Positions 54,908-64,000 of a stretch of DNA of 64,000 bases are shown here, piece by piece. The DNA is from Ophiobolus disseminans (lineage: Eukaryota > Ascomycota > Dothideomycetes > Pleosporales > Phaeosphaeriaceae): contig MU006216.1 in assembly GCA_010093685.1 (NCBI GenBank), positions 2,970,487 through 3,034,486 of the forward strand, given 5' to 3'. The position numbers and the translations under genes are program-made. The notes under the pieces are model-generated. The model did no database searches. It was not told where the DNA came from and saw nothing but the letters and a program-made list of their open reading frames with translations. Every line of letters starts with the position of its first letter. The stretch's first letter is position 1.

Positions 54908-56048
54908 ATGCAATACGTACTTCAAACTCGTGGACATAGCAGAGAGTACAACCACTACGAGCTCGAACTCGATACGGCCCGCTACTCACTGGATCGCGCG
55001 GCAACCGAAAAGGTCGTACGATGTGTCGATAACAGCAACTTGACTCAAGGGAAAGTCTTTTGGCTGCCGGCCAAGGAGAATTTGCCGGAGCGTGCCGTGA
55101 AGAGAGCTCATGGGAAGGGTGCCGTCGAAGAAGGCATATACAATCATCCGGTCGTTGCCGTTTCTCAGCCAAGTGACGACAGTCGCACAGTCCATTTCCA
55201 TCTCGTAAGTTCTCTACTGCCAGATTTAGAAACCGAATTGCTGATTCAGCTAGATCACATCCTTTCAAGGCAAGAGACTTGATCAACTTTACGCCAAACC
55301 GAACGAGTTCCACGCAAGTCGACGCTCATGGTATCTTCCGGTTGCCCCGACACCTGACCACCCTGACGCCCTCTCGAAGAAGACGAAGAAGCGATTTCCG
55401 ACCCTGAAGCTAGAGAACGGAGCGAGATTACGGTGGGACTCGTACGTGAACATTCGACATGTCTACAAGATTGACTTGTCGCGGTTAGAACCGTATACCA
55501 ATCCTGAATATCCAGGGACGGAGGTCTATCGCTTCGAGGGAGAGTCCGTGATCAGGATGCTCGCCAAGGGCAAGACTCTGACGATGTACGAGCCGGGTCC
55601 ACAGTTCGTGAGCGTAGGTCTGGTGAGATCGCATTCGGCCCCAACACCAACATACTCACGGAAAGAGTCACAACACACAACTAGACAGGGCACGCGTGGG
55701 AGCAGATCGCCTGCTTCAGATCCCCCCTCAGCCTTTTCTGCAGTGCCATCCGTGGCTTCCGGCGTCCAAGGGGATTTTCAGGTGGCCGTTACAGACGACA
55801 CTCGGATAGCTGGTCCAATACCGAAAGTCCCACCAGATGGTGAAAAAGGAACTATGGCGATGTCCTTAGTTCAAAACGTCATTGTGTTGCCAACGGAACA
55901 GCTTTTTAGTTGTGTCAAGTCGGTGGCAATTGTTGTAAATAAAAAGTTCGTGGCAGAGTCGCTCGGTTCTTCGATCATTAGGCAACCACTAGATCGCTTT
56001 TGGAGAGATTTGAAGGGCGTCACAGCCGTCGTAATAGCTTCTTTGTAA
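54908..56048 (+). CDS. Hypothetical protein
   Basis: Not recognised. Exons 54908-55204 and 55254-56048 join in phase 0 to 363 residues; of two possible acceptors, the second (TAG at 55251-55253) keeps the frame and restores a good sequence (HLITSFQGKRLDQLYAKPNE). Upstream in-frame ATGs exist at 54833 and 54872. The N-terminal third is charged (REYNHYELELDTARYSLDRA). The middle is rich in beta-like blocks (FPTLKLENGARLRWDSYVNI, RHVYKIDLSRLEPYTNPEYP, GESVIRMLAKGKTLTMYEPG). A Ser/Pro-rich disordered stretch and a hydrophobic end (LKGVTAVVIASL) follow. Its stop is only 25 bases from the stop of the convergent gene, so transcripts probably overlap. Confidence 0.65.
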
Positions 56049-56073
56049 ATATACCCCATTGTTAGAGGAGTGA

Positions 56074-57093
56074 TTAAACAAACGCCATCGGGTCTGACCC
56101 ATGTACAGGGGTGCCATGTGTCCCAATCCAGTCAAGACTTCGTGAAACAAGTGCTGATAAGGTAGACTGTTCGCTATCACTCTCAAGCTCTTTCGCATAC
56201 TTCTGGAGCACCGACACGAGCCCAGTTCGCCATTCCTGCAATGCTTCGTGAGCCAGGATGGTTCGAATAAACACCCAGACTGACTCCTGCTCAGACCGTA
56301 GGTCAATGGCATATTTCAACACCTCGCGCACTAACTTTTGCCGCTCGGAAGGAGGCTCGACTTTTGGGAGGAGGTAAAGAAGACACGACCATCCTGAAAT
56401 GTCGCTAGGATGCCTGCAGCACCATAGCTTGACACGCTGAGCAAAGTCGAGAGTGGCATCCAGACCGTCGATCCTCTCCTCTAGCCTTCGTGCATACTGC
56501 CAGGCGTAGTAGTTCTTTGGGTGACGCTCACCCGACTTGAACACAGCACTGAGCTCTTTCCGCCAGAAGTCCGCCCTCACATCCTCAGGCACAGACTCTT
56601 TATCCTGTGGCATGAGAAGGCACAGTAGCCACAAACGGTGGTTCCAGAGGGTGGGCGACTTGGACTGGCGATGAAGCGGAGAAGTGAGGATGCTGTCGAG
56701 AAAACAAAACTCATATTTTACAGACTTGCGATACAAGAGCTGAGCCTCAGGTGTGGTGTCGGCCTTGAGATCCTTCAGCCACCGCTTGCGATAGTTTGCA
56801 GCCGTTAAATGCTCAGGGTCGAAGAGAAGTAATATCTTCGTGGCTTGGAGTTTCAATGATTGGAAATCATCCTCGAAGAAACGTTTTCGAGCCTCAACAA
56901 AGGCCAACGCAAGGATTCTCTTCGGTACGCCCAGATTGCAGCCATCTTGCATGAGGACACCATTTGAAGGTTTGATAGCGGGTGGAAGTACTTCGATCTC
57001 GATGATTTGCTTTTCGTGCGCTTGAAAATAGCTGTTCAGAACCTCGTACGCTTGCGTCTGCAACTCGGTGATGCGGATATCTTTCTGGCTCAT
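56074..57093 (-). CDS. Protein prenyltransferase alpha-subunit repeat protein (PTAR1-like)
   Basis: A single exon of 339 residues starting MSQKDIRITELQTQAYEVLN. It carries the PPTA repeat pattern: LTAANYRKRWLKDLKAD, SPTLWNHRLWLLCLLMPQ, RHPKNYYAWQYARRLEERID and HPSDISGWSCLLYLLPKVEP. These Asn/Tyr/Trp repeats build the alpha-alpha superhelix of farnesyl/geranylgeranyl transferase alpha subunits. The protein is divergent from FTase/GGTase I alpha and from Bet4, and resembles the PTAR1 group, which pairs with RabGGTase beta in animals (GGTase III) to modify Ykt6. Whether the fungal member does the same is inference. It is divergent from GET1. Confidence 0.82.
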   Translation of the reverse strand: MSQKDIRITELQTQAYEVLNSYFQAHEKQIIEIEVLPPAIKPSNGVLMQDGCNLGVPKRILALAFVEARKRFFEDDFQSLKLQATKILLLFDPEHLTAANYRKRWLKDLKADTTPEAQLLYRKSVKYEFCFLDSILTSPLHRQSKSPTLWNHRLWLLCLLMPQDKESVPEDVRADFWRKELSAVFKSGERHPKNYYAWQYARRLEERIDGLDATLDFAQRVKLWCCRHPSDISGWSCLLYLLPKVEPPSERQKLVREVLKYAIDLRSEQESVWVFIRTILAHEALQEWRTGLVSVLQKYAKELESDSEQSTLSALVSRSLDWIGTHGTPVHGSDPMAFV

Positions 57094-57348
57094 GATGTCG
57101 GAAGGTGAGTGTTGGAGCCATGAGTGCTGAGCACCGGGAATTTGATCCGGGTGGGGGTTGGAGAGATGTCCATGTCAAAGTCGATGGGGAAAGAGTCGCG
57201 GAATCGATCAGGAATCGCGCACAGGCCAACAACACTAGCGCTAGGGAAAGAGCCAATTCACCGATCACCGAATGACGCAGCCCTACACTTTGCGAGTACG
57301 ATGCAATGAGAACACCAAACACACCACTATAACTCAACCATCGCCGCC
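57094..57348. promoter_or_regulatory. Short shared divergent promoter region PTAR1-like/GET1
   Basis: 255 bases between the two start codons. No specific motif is claimed. Confidence 0.4.
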
Positions 57349-58122
57349 ATGCCGTCTCTGCTCTTGGTGGTGTTCATTCTGCAGTTCCTGCTCCACATCA
57401 TAAACACCGTGGGTGCAAGCGCAGTCAACGAGCTGGTAAGCCCCGCAGACAGCAATATCTGTCCAAAACATTCTAACATATGCGTATAGCTATGGATGCT
57501 GTACAACAAACTACCGACGCCAACCTCAGGCTCGGCCCAGAAAGCACAGAAGCTCAAGAAGGAGATCGTACAGCTGAAGCGCGAGCTTGGAAACACATCT
57601 CCGCAAGACAACTTCTCGAAATGGGCGAAGCTTGACAGGCAGCATAACAAGGCCATGGCCGACTTCCAGAAGATTGGTATGTGCAACCATGGACATGCCA
57701 CCTCACGTGCTTTCTGGTAGTCATCTACTAACACGTATATCGCAGATGGTTCCCTCCGCACCCACCAAACGACCTTCACGTCCGCCGTCTCCACCCTGCG
57801 CTGGCTCGGCACCCAGGGCCTCCGCTTCATACTACAATTCTGGTTCGCCAAGTCGCCCATGTTCTGGATACCAGCAGGCTGGGTGCCATACTACGTTGAG
57901 TGGATTCTGAGCTTCCCACGGGCGCCGCTGGGCAGCGTGAGCATCAACGTGTGGGGCGTCGCATGCGCGAGTATGATTGCATTGGCCAGCGAAGGCCTCG
58001 CAGCAGGCTGGGTCCTCGTCACACACAAGCCGACGCCAGTCGCGACGGAGAAGAAGCGGGAGAAGGAAGAGGCTATGGCATTCCAGGCAGACACGCGGTC
58101 TGGGGAGAAGAAGGAGCTGTAG
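57349..58122 (+). CDS. GET1: GET complex subunit 1, tail-anchored protein receptor
   Basis: Exons 57349-57435, 57490-57676 and 57746-58122 join to 216 residues; introns are 54 and 69 bases. Get1 with Get2 forms the ER receptor that takes tail-anchored proteins from Get3. The first membrane segment is MPSLLLVVFILQFLLHIINT. The cytosolic coiled coil that inserts into Get3 follows (AQKAQKLKKEIVQLKREL, WAKLDRQHNKAMADFQKID). Two further membrane segments appear as FTSAVSTLRWLGTQGLRFIL and the stretch near VNVWGVACASMIALASEGLA-like sequence at the end, before a basic cytosolic tail. PRAPLGSVSINVWGVACASM is typical of Get1/WRB C-termini. Confidence 0.93.
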
Positions 58123-58874
58123 TAGCACTTCACACACACGCAGCGATTACCGTCACGCGCAATATCATATATGAAAAATGCAATATGGAGATGATGTCTC
58201 CCACAAATAGACGCAAAGTCGTCGTGGCTTTCGCTCAGACACTGCAACACGAGTGGGATGACCTTGGCAGGTCGTTGGGCTTGTTCTAGGCTACAAATTG
58301 AACTCGTGATCGTGGAGAGTGACGAATCGCCGAGTCTTCGAAAGAGCCATCTACGGATGCAACATATGTTCCTTGGGAGTAAAGCATCGCGCGTAGCTGA
58401 CATGAAGCTATGGCTTTGCTTTCCAGAGATCGAGAGATCTATCGACGTGGAAATGTTGCTGATGTTGGTGGTTGATGAAAGATTGGTGCAGGGAAGAAAA
58501 CCTAGCAGTTGTCACTAGCGCGTTAGGTGCTTCCGGGCCGACATATTGCCGATATCTGTCTCCAAAGCGTTCCCTGCTTTGCTCAATGCAACACACAATC
58601 TTAAGCGCAGGTGAACACGTTTCTTGATCTAATTTGACAATATAGCCAATACGTCCGACTTGGAGATGTACTGACCCGAAAAGTTCCTTCCTCCCGAGGT
58701 CGTGTTTGAAGGCTTTCACTATGTTTCATACCCACACAAACATGGCGGCAATTCCTCACGAAGAACAAAGCTCAAATTTGGGGCACTAACACTGATTATG
58801 GCCCTCTAAATGACCCGCAGCAGCCTTTGCCGCAGCGCATTCGATTTTGGAAGCATTGAGCACGATTCCGACTC
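58123..58874. other. Intergenic region
   Basis: About 750 bases between GET1 and the fifth BTB locus. No gene is seen. Confidence 0.4.
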
Positions 58875-59804
58875 TTATTCACTGTGTGAATCCTCACATC
58901 GACATTTCGACACTCCTCCGCAGTTCTCGATGCAAACAACCTCTTCGCCAAACATACCGAAATATTTCTCTGCATCGTATCGAATGTGCAGCTTCCCACA
59001 TGTAGTAGCCTCCACATCGTCAGCATGTTCGTAGTAGCAGCGGGAGAGGCGTTCCTTCGAGCGTCCAGTATATTGCTCCTGCATCATCTCGCTCAGTCGA
59101 CGCATGCATCATGTGACGAAAGCATAGGGAAGTCCCGATATCGATCTAAACTCTGCACAGCAGTTCCTCCAGTGACTGCAGTGACAGTCAACGAGACACT
59201 GGATCATCGGCCGGTCTGAGGGAATGCTTTTGTATGCTTCCTTCACTAGGTCTGGTATATCGCAGATCTCCATGGATATAGGACAGCTCTGGATGTAATC
59301 GACGATCGTTTCGTTGATGGCGCGCTGGAAGCTCGGTATGAGGAATCGATCGGCGAAAGCATATGCCTTGATCATGTCTTGGCTGCTGTACACGTAGCTC
59401 TCTCCAATAATGTTTAGCCATTCTTGATAGTTGCTTTCTGCGGGCAATTGTTGAGTGTAAAGCCAGTGTACAAAGATATTGACTGTCATTGTCAAATGGT
59501 GCCGTTCGAAGGAGCACATACGCATACCTGGAACTATATCAATGTCACCAAGCCAAATGACTCCCTTCTGGGCCTCAGCCCATGGGCCTTTCAAGGCATT
59601 GCGGAAGTACTCGGAATAGTGTTCAAGTAGGGCCTTGTGGATGCAGAAGTTGACGTGATCAGGACCAACGTCGAGAATCACTGTTCCTGCGACAAGTGCA
59701 GATCTATCGAGATGGTCAATAACTAGAAGATGTTGTACGCCAGCTTGAACTCACCCAAGTGCTGGTCCACGCGTTTTTGAGGCGGATTCATTGGAGCTCG
59801 CCAT
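58875..59804 (-). CDS. BTB/POZ-domain protein with a premature in-frame stop
   Basis: Exon 59755-59804 (ATG 59804, MASSNESASKTRGPAL) joins exon 59109-59703 across a 51-base phase-2 intron. The BTB core is ILDVGPDHVNFCIHKALLEH, YSEYFRNALKGPWAEAQKG and VNIFVHWLYTQQLPAES, followed by AYAFADRFLIPSFQRAINE. A 45-base stretch at 59483-59527 with GTATGC...GACAG ends looks like an intron whose retention keeps the frame open; splicing it gives the family-like IVPVNIFVHW. The frame stops at TGA 59109-59111 but continues open, in the same frame, to 58875 with MRRLSEMMQEQYTGRSKERL, which looks like the normal family C-terminus. As it stands the product is 199 or 214 residues. Confidence 0.75.
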
Positions 59805-60923
59805 GTCTTCTTAAGGTTTACCGTGTTATTTCAATAGATGCGTGTAGTTTGTGGGAGGAAGCTTGGATTTGTGTTGCTGGGTGAGTTAAGTAGTGCCCGG
59901 ACATCGAAATCGAGAGCGCCAGCTGCCACCAGCTTTCAGGTAAAGGTGAAGACACTCTCCGCCCGTAGTGAGAGGTAAACCGTAAGTACTGGATCGAAAA
60001 AAATTAGTGTCCAGTCTCACGTACAAACGGTACAGGCCTATATCACCTATCTCGAGGTGGCAAGTAGACTGAAACAGCAGACTATGATAACGTGTATACT
60101 TGTGCCTCCTCGCAACCACTCTATTACTTGTTTTGAGATGTGAGCAGGAGTTGGGAGGTGAGAGACTGGTTCCAAGCATGCTTCTGCAAATGGTAGTTGT
60201 TGGGAGGTGATGTTCTTCTCTAATCAAGGGCCTATGTAGAGAAGACGCTCATGAGAGCGAAAAGGCAGCAAATAGAACTTTTTTTTTCCATTGACGGCTC
60301 GTGAACTCGTTCAACAACTGTACATATGCTTAACTAGGCCGCATGAGACTTCATGCGCTTTATCTTGGGATACTTCACTGATCGTGGTTTACGTTCATCC
60401 GGACGCCAGAGAAGATAGTATTCCTGCTCAAGAATGTGTTGGGTCTGGCCGAGATAACCAGTCTCTTTTGCTTTCAGAAGTGGTGCGGAACATTCCATAG
60501 GAAGGTGTCTGTTCGCACTTGAATGCCTTAACATCAGTGTGAACAAACATGGCAGAGCGGGAGACTCCAAAAGGTATGTCTGATGGAAGACTATATCGCA
60601 CTGTCTAGGTGAGACAACAAGATGGCTCATGCGAACTAAACTGTTTCACTCTGATATAGCTTTATGATAGAAGCGCAACAGAAAAGAAGAAACTGTGTTG
60701 ATGGTGAAGTCGAGATGGTTGCATCATCGTCCCTGCCAAGATTAAGGGTTCAGCCACCGCCCTCCGAGAGCTTCCCAAGCTGCGACCTCCACCTCGCGTC
60801 GCAATCCCCACATCTCTTGTTACGACTTCAAGATAGTTTCTATATCTCCTGTAGTGACTCGGAAAACCTCTCACTTGACCACAAGTTTTTCAGAAACCAC
60901 ACAGCCTCGACTAGGCAGCCACA
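59805..60923. other. Intergenic region of about 1.1 kb
   Basis: It lies between the fifth BTB gene (minus) and VPS29 (plus). Includes a run of nine T at about 60280. No gene is seen. Confidence 0.45.
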
Positions 60924-61723
60924 ATGGCCTCGCGACTCGTGCTGGTCCTTGGTGACCTTTTCATACCAGACAGAGCAGCAGTAAGTCGTGAATAGCAACC
61001 TCTTTACTGGCTAGACCTCACAGACTTACAGGCTTCCTAGGACATCCCCACAAAGGTACGCTTCTCTCACATCTACCACGAACCAACCCGCTACATCCTA
61101 CTCCGCTCCACACGCGCATCCCAACTCACCGCTTCAATAGTTCAAGAAACTCCTCGCACCCGGAAAAATCGGCCAAATTCTCTGCCTAGGCAACATCACC
61201 GACCGCGAAACCTACGAATTCCTCCGCGCCATCGCGCCCGACCTGCAAATCGTAAAAGGCGACTTCGACGTCGAGGCGCCCAACCTCGCGCTCTCAAAAG
61301 TAGTCACGCATGGCTCGCTGCGCATAGGATTCACACATGGACACACCATCATACCGCCGGGCGACGGCGACAGCCTGCTCATTGCGGCGCGGCAGATGGA
61401 CGTAGATGTCTTGCTATGGGGCGGCACACACAAGTTCGAGGCATATGAGATGGAAGGCAAGTTTTTTGTCAACCCGGGGAGTGCAACGGGCGCTATGACG
61501 ACGAGTTGGTGGGCCGAGGAGGAGGACCCGACGCCTAGCTTTGTGCTCATGGATGTGAGTTTATCCTTCTGGAGGACTGTGGAACAAGCGGCTAACAGAG
61601 GCATAGGTCCAAGGCGACGTGTTAGTGCTGTATGTGTACCAGCTACGGAAGGATGCAGAGGGTAACGAGAACGTCGCGGTGGAGAAGGTGTCGTTTCGGA
61701 AAAACGGCGGTGGTGTATCGTAG
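60924..61723 (+). CDS. VPS29: Retromer subunit Vps29
   Basis: Four exons (60924-60980, 61041-61055, 61141-61554, 61607-61723) join to 200 residues. Exon 2 is a 15-base micro-exon coding DIPTK. Introns are 60, 85 and 52 bases. The protein has the metallophosphoesterase fold used as a scaffold: LVLVLGDLFIPDRAADIPTK, FKKLLAPGKIGQILCLGNI, VTHGSLRIGFTHGHTIIP, VDVLLWGGTHKFEAYEMEGK, FFVNPGSATGAMTTSW and PSFVLMDVQGDVLVLYVYQL. Several metal-site positions differ from active phosphatases (GDLF, GNI, GTH), as in other Vps29. It binds Vps35 in the endosome-to-Golgi retromer. It is convergent with MET22. Confidence 0.95.
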
Positions 61724-62263
61724 TCGGGACCGCCTGAAGACGGCTCAAGGAGCGAGGTCGAGCTACATGCAATCGAACAGTGTCACGGCATCACGCATCA
61801 CGCATCACGCATCACGGTACCTCGGAGCATGAAGTGATATTTTGTGGACGGAGGTACGCAACAAAGCACGTCTGTGGACGGCTCTTTTCTCCGCTAGATC
61901 TGCCCGCCCTAGCTGCTGTGCAACTTGACATGCACTTGAAACCGCTCACGGTTAGACGCAGCATCTTCAAGGTTTGCCTGCAAGCTCAGCATGTTTGTAC
62001 CCATAGTTAATGCATCTCTCGAGTGAACACAACACAACCTCTATTAGCAAGCCCTTGCACTCAGCTGAGGCTCATGCCACCTCCATGCCTCCTATTACCC
62101 CACATTCCCGTGCCCCTGTCCGGTGAGGCTCTCGTCGCACCGCACCACAAAACGTGGTGCGATACCATGCCTTGCTTTTACTCTCGAAAAGCTTTCCTCG
62201 GGAACTTGTTGCTTTTCTGCAACACGTTAACGAGCCGGTGAAGGAAGCGCACCCGTTCCGATC
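61724..62263. other. Convergent 3' spacer
   Basis: 540 bases between the stops of VPS29 and MET22. It contains the GCATCAC tandem repeat listed separately. No gene is seen. Confidence 0.5.
61788..61815 (+). repeat. Tandem repeat (GCATCAC)x4
   Basis: Four perfect copies of a 7-base unit in the 3' flank of VPS29. Such short arrays usually vary between strains by replication slippage. Confidence 0.9.
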
Positions 62264-63400
62264 TCACCGGTCCCGACGCGCCATCACGTCCTTGACGGCG
62301 GCATCTACCTGTGCGAATACACCCGACAGCGAGGCGACCATGCCGTGGTTTGCCTCGCCCTTGATCTGGCGTCCGCGCGAAAAGTCGATGGCCTCACCGT
62401 CGAAGTCTGCGATCTTGCCGCCTGCTTCTTGGAACAGGATGTGCCCGCCGGCGTGGTCCCAGATGTACGTGTAGCGCTCCTTTGTCTTGGGGATGCGGAC
62501 CATTACGTCTGTAGCGCCGAGTGCGAGGGCGATGTACTTCATCTGCTGGGACCAGACGACTGTGCCTGGCCATGTGGCGCCGAGGGACTCTGCGACAGCT
62601 TTGTGCTCGGCTTGGGAGAGGGAAGTTTTTCCGATTGTGGCTTCGACGAAGTTCAAGTCCGTCAGCGGTTTGGCAGGGAGAGTGGTAAGGTCCACGCGAC
62701 GAGCTTCTCCCAGGCCATATTCCTGCATCGAACGCACATATGTGCCTTGTTCCTTGACAGCTGAGAGCACGACGCCGTACCCCGTCTCGTCGACTTGGTC
62801 CTCGTGGACTCGAGTCTCTCCAAGCGGGCCATGAACATCGAACGCGAGGTTTGGACACCCTACAACACCAACTTGCTGCACGCCGTCAACGAGCAAACAC
62901 AGCGCAACAGCATACTGCTGCCCCTGCATAAACGTTGCGGTCCCATCCACAGGATCCATAACCCACACTCTCCCCTGTCCCGTGACCTCGCCCTTGCCCC
63001 CACGATCAATTAAATCGAACATCTCCTCTCTGCTTGCGGGGAAATCATCTGCAGCGTCCCGAGACTGCTGCACGCCACCCTTTGCGTCCCTCTTCGCATC
63101 TCTGGCGCGTAGCACAAGCTGCCAAACACGGTCTGCCAGCGGCTCGTTCTGGCGCAGCGCATCAGCGCTTTCTTCGCCGATGAAGCGGTCCTGAGGGTAC
63201 ACAGCATGCAGCGCAGAGATGAGAAGCGCCTGTGCGGCAAAGTCCGCAATCGTAACGGGCGAGTCGTCGGCTTTGGTTTCGGCGCCAACTTTATTTTTGA
63301 GTGAGCGCAGAACGGATTTGGTGAGAAGGGATGCGGCGTGGACGGCTTGCAGGGCGCAGTCAAGCTCTGACTCGTATTGAGAGGTCGATGGTGTAGACAT
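62264..63400 (-). CDS. MET22: 3'(2'),5'-bisphosphate nucleotidase (HAL2/MET22 type)
   Basis: A single exon. The start MSTPSTSQYESELDCALQAV at 63400 gives about 378 residues; an ATG at 63445 adds 15. The inositol-monophosphatase-fold motifs are in order: KADDSPVTIADFAAQALLIS, DRFIGEESADALR (metal Glu-Glu), VWVMDPVDGTATFMQGQQYA (DPxDGT metal site) and YTYIWDHAGGHILFQEAGGK (second metal Asp). The enzyme hydrolyses PAP/PAPS to AMP/APS, protecting sulfate assimilation and RNA turnover, and is the lithium- and sodium-sensitive target in yeast. A short insert (DAKRDAKGGVQQSRDAADDF) distinguishes it from yeast. It is convergent with VPS29. Confidence 0.94.
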   Translation of the reverse strand: MSTPSTSQYESELDCALQAVHAASLLTKSVLRSLKNKVGAETKADDSPVTIADFAAQALLISALHAVYPQDRFIGEESADALRQNEPLADRVWQLVLRARDAKRDAKGGVQQSRDAADDFPASREEMFDLIDRGGKGEVTGQGRVWVMDPVDGTATFMQGQQYAVALCLLVDGVQQVGVVGCPNLAFDVHGPLGETRVHEDQVDETGYGVVLSAVKEQGTYVRSMQEYGLGEARRVDLTTLPAKPLTDLNFVEATIGKTSLSQAEHKAVAESLGATWPGTVVWSQQMKYIALALGATDVMVRIPKTKERYTYIWDHAGGHILFQEAGGKIADFDGEAIDFSRGRQIKGEANHGMVASLSGVFAQVDAAVKDVMARRDR

Positions 63401-64000
63401 ATTATGCGATGGCGCAATGGTGTGCCTGGTCTGGGGTCGATGCAATGGCTTGTTTAGGGTTTGGATATTGGGTTTGATGTGTTAGTTTTAGATGAGGTGA
63501 GGTCTTCGACGGGCGACGGAGTAAGCGAGCTCCACCATTGTGGTAAGGTTGGCGATCATCGTCGCTGCTCTATTCACTGTGTTCAGAGTAACCGCCTTCT
63601 TTCAGACCGCTGTTGTAGTCGTGTGCTGAGAAGTATCAGTCCTGCTTACATGAGACGAAGAATATTGCTCGTTGTGAAGTGAGAAGCTGGCACACGAGTC
63701 ATTCACGCTAAGGTCTGAGGTCATTGCAAAGCCGAAGGAACGATTAACACCATGGCGTTGTTGTTTTTGGCTCTCCACGTTCTGCGCCGCCCCGACTTCA
63801 GCAAGGGATGCCCTTCCAATAAACTTGACGCGCGACATGATCGGCCCTCGCTCCACTGCGCTGTAGCCGCTGGACGGGCCGAGTCGGGAGAAGGACCATC
63901 GGGAGATGGACTTCATGGATCCTCAGGCGAGGCTATTGATTTCCGAGACGAGCTGTGACGCGCACGGTGCATCGTTCACGATAGATTGTTGCTTGGTGAC
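63401..64000. other. Right-edge region
   Basis: Promoter side of MET22. A minus frame at 63602-63916 could be part of a gene beyond the edge (SRVKFIGRASLAEVGAAQNV), but no domain is recognised. Confidence 0.35.

Noticed and set aside
58008..58403. Minus-strand frame with RDALLPRNICCIRRWLFRRL
   Set aside because: Overlaps GET1 exon 3 antisense; no independent support.
63602..63958. Opposite-strand frames near the right edge
   Set aside because: No domain recognised; cannot be judged without sequence beyond the window.
1..64000. Secondary metabolite cluster, CRISPR array, tRNA or rRNA genes
   Set aside because: No PKS, NRPS or terpene synthase motifs were seen, no repeat-spacer pattern, and no stretch that I could fold into a tRNA with confidence. 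A tRNAscan run would settle the tRNA question.

Overview
The window reads as nuclear DNA of a filamentous ascomycete, most likely a Dothideomycete of the Pleosporales type. Genes are closely packed, and most coding regions are broken by 45-60 base introns with fungal signals (GTANGT donor, CTRAC/CTGAC-like branch site, YAG acceptor). The gene families also fit: DUF7708-type NACHT proteins, 2EXR proteins, tandem BTB genes, SAT4-like 7TM domains. The class-level placement is inference. For every multi-exon housekeeping gene I joined the exons by hand, and the total length is a multiple of three with an open frame.

Layout. 1-3143: three BTB/POZ paralogues in tandem on the minus strand, the first cut by the window edge. 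3467-6400: ALG11 and a COX18-like insertase, divergent. 6481-9115: a BTB pseudogene split by a 1530-base Tc1/mariner element with 62-base perfect terminal inverted repeats and a TA duplication. 9412-12627: a hypothetical gene and a decayed protein kinase. 13046-24693: GRX5, a coiled-coil protein, CCP1, an F-box protein, a Dal5-type transporter, another coiled-coil protein and RPS23. 25243-34262: an IMA1-like nuclear envelope protein, mitochondrial uL24, ALG14, eIF2B beta and NEM1. 34869-47773: a NACHT protein, an SDR-polysaccharide deacetylase fusion, two damaged 2EXR genes, and a 908-residue fusion of a fungal 7TM rhodopsin-like domain with a FucP-type MFS transporter. 47774-54907: gene-poor, with one putative surface protein and a kinase-like relic. 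54908-63400: a hypothetical gene, a PTAR1-like protein, GET1, a fifth BTB locus, VPS29 and MET22/HAL2.

Common themes. Several intact genes act in the secretory and endomembrane system or nuclear envelope: ALG11 and ALG14 (dolichol-linked glycan), GET1 (tail-anchored proteins), NEM1 and IMA1 (nuclear envelope), VPS29 (retromer). Others are mitochondrial: COX18, GRX5, CCP1, uL24m. They do not form a cluster in the metabolic sense. Stops and frameshifts fall only in accessory families (BTB, 2EXR, kinase, fructosamine-kinase-like, transposase). Because all the housekeeping genes are intact, this pattern argues for real gene decay rather than sequencing error.

The strongest candidates for something new are the 7TM-MFS fusion (44998-47773) and the SDR-deacetylase fusion (38907-40929). 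I found no CRISPR array, rRNA gene or tRNA gene that I could support. All functional names come from motif recognition by eye, without database searches.
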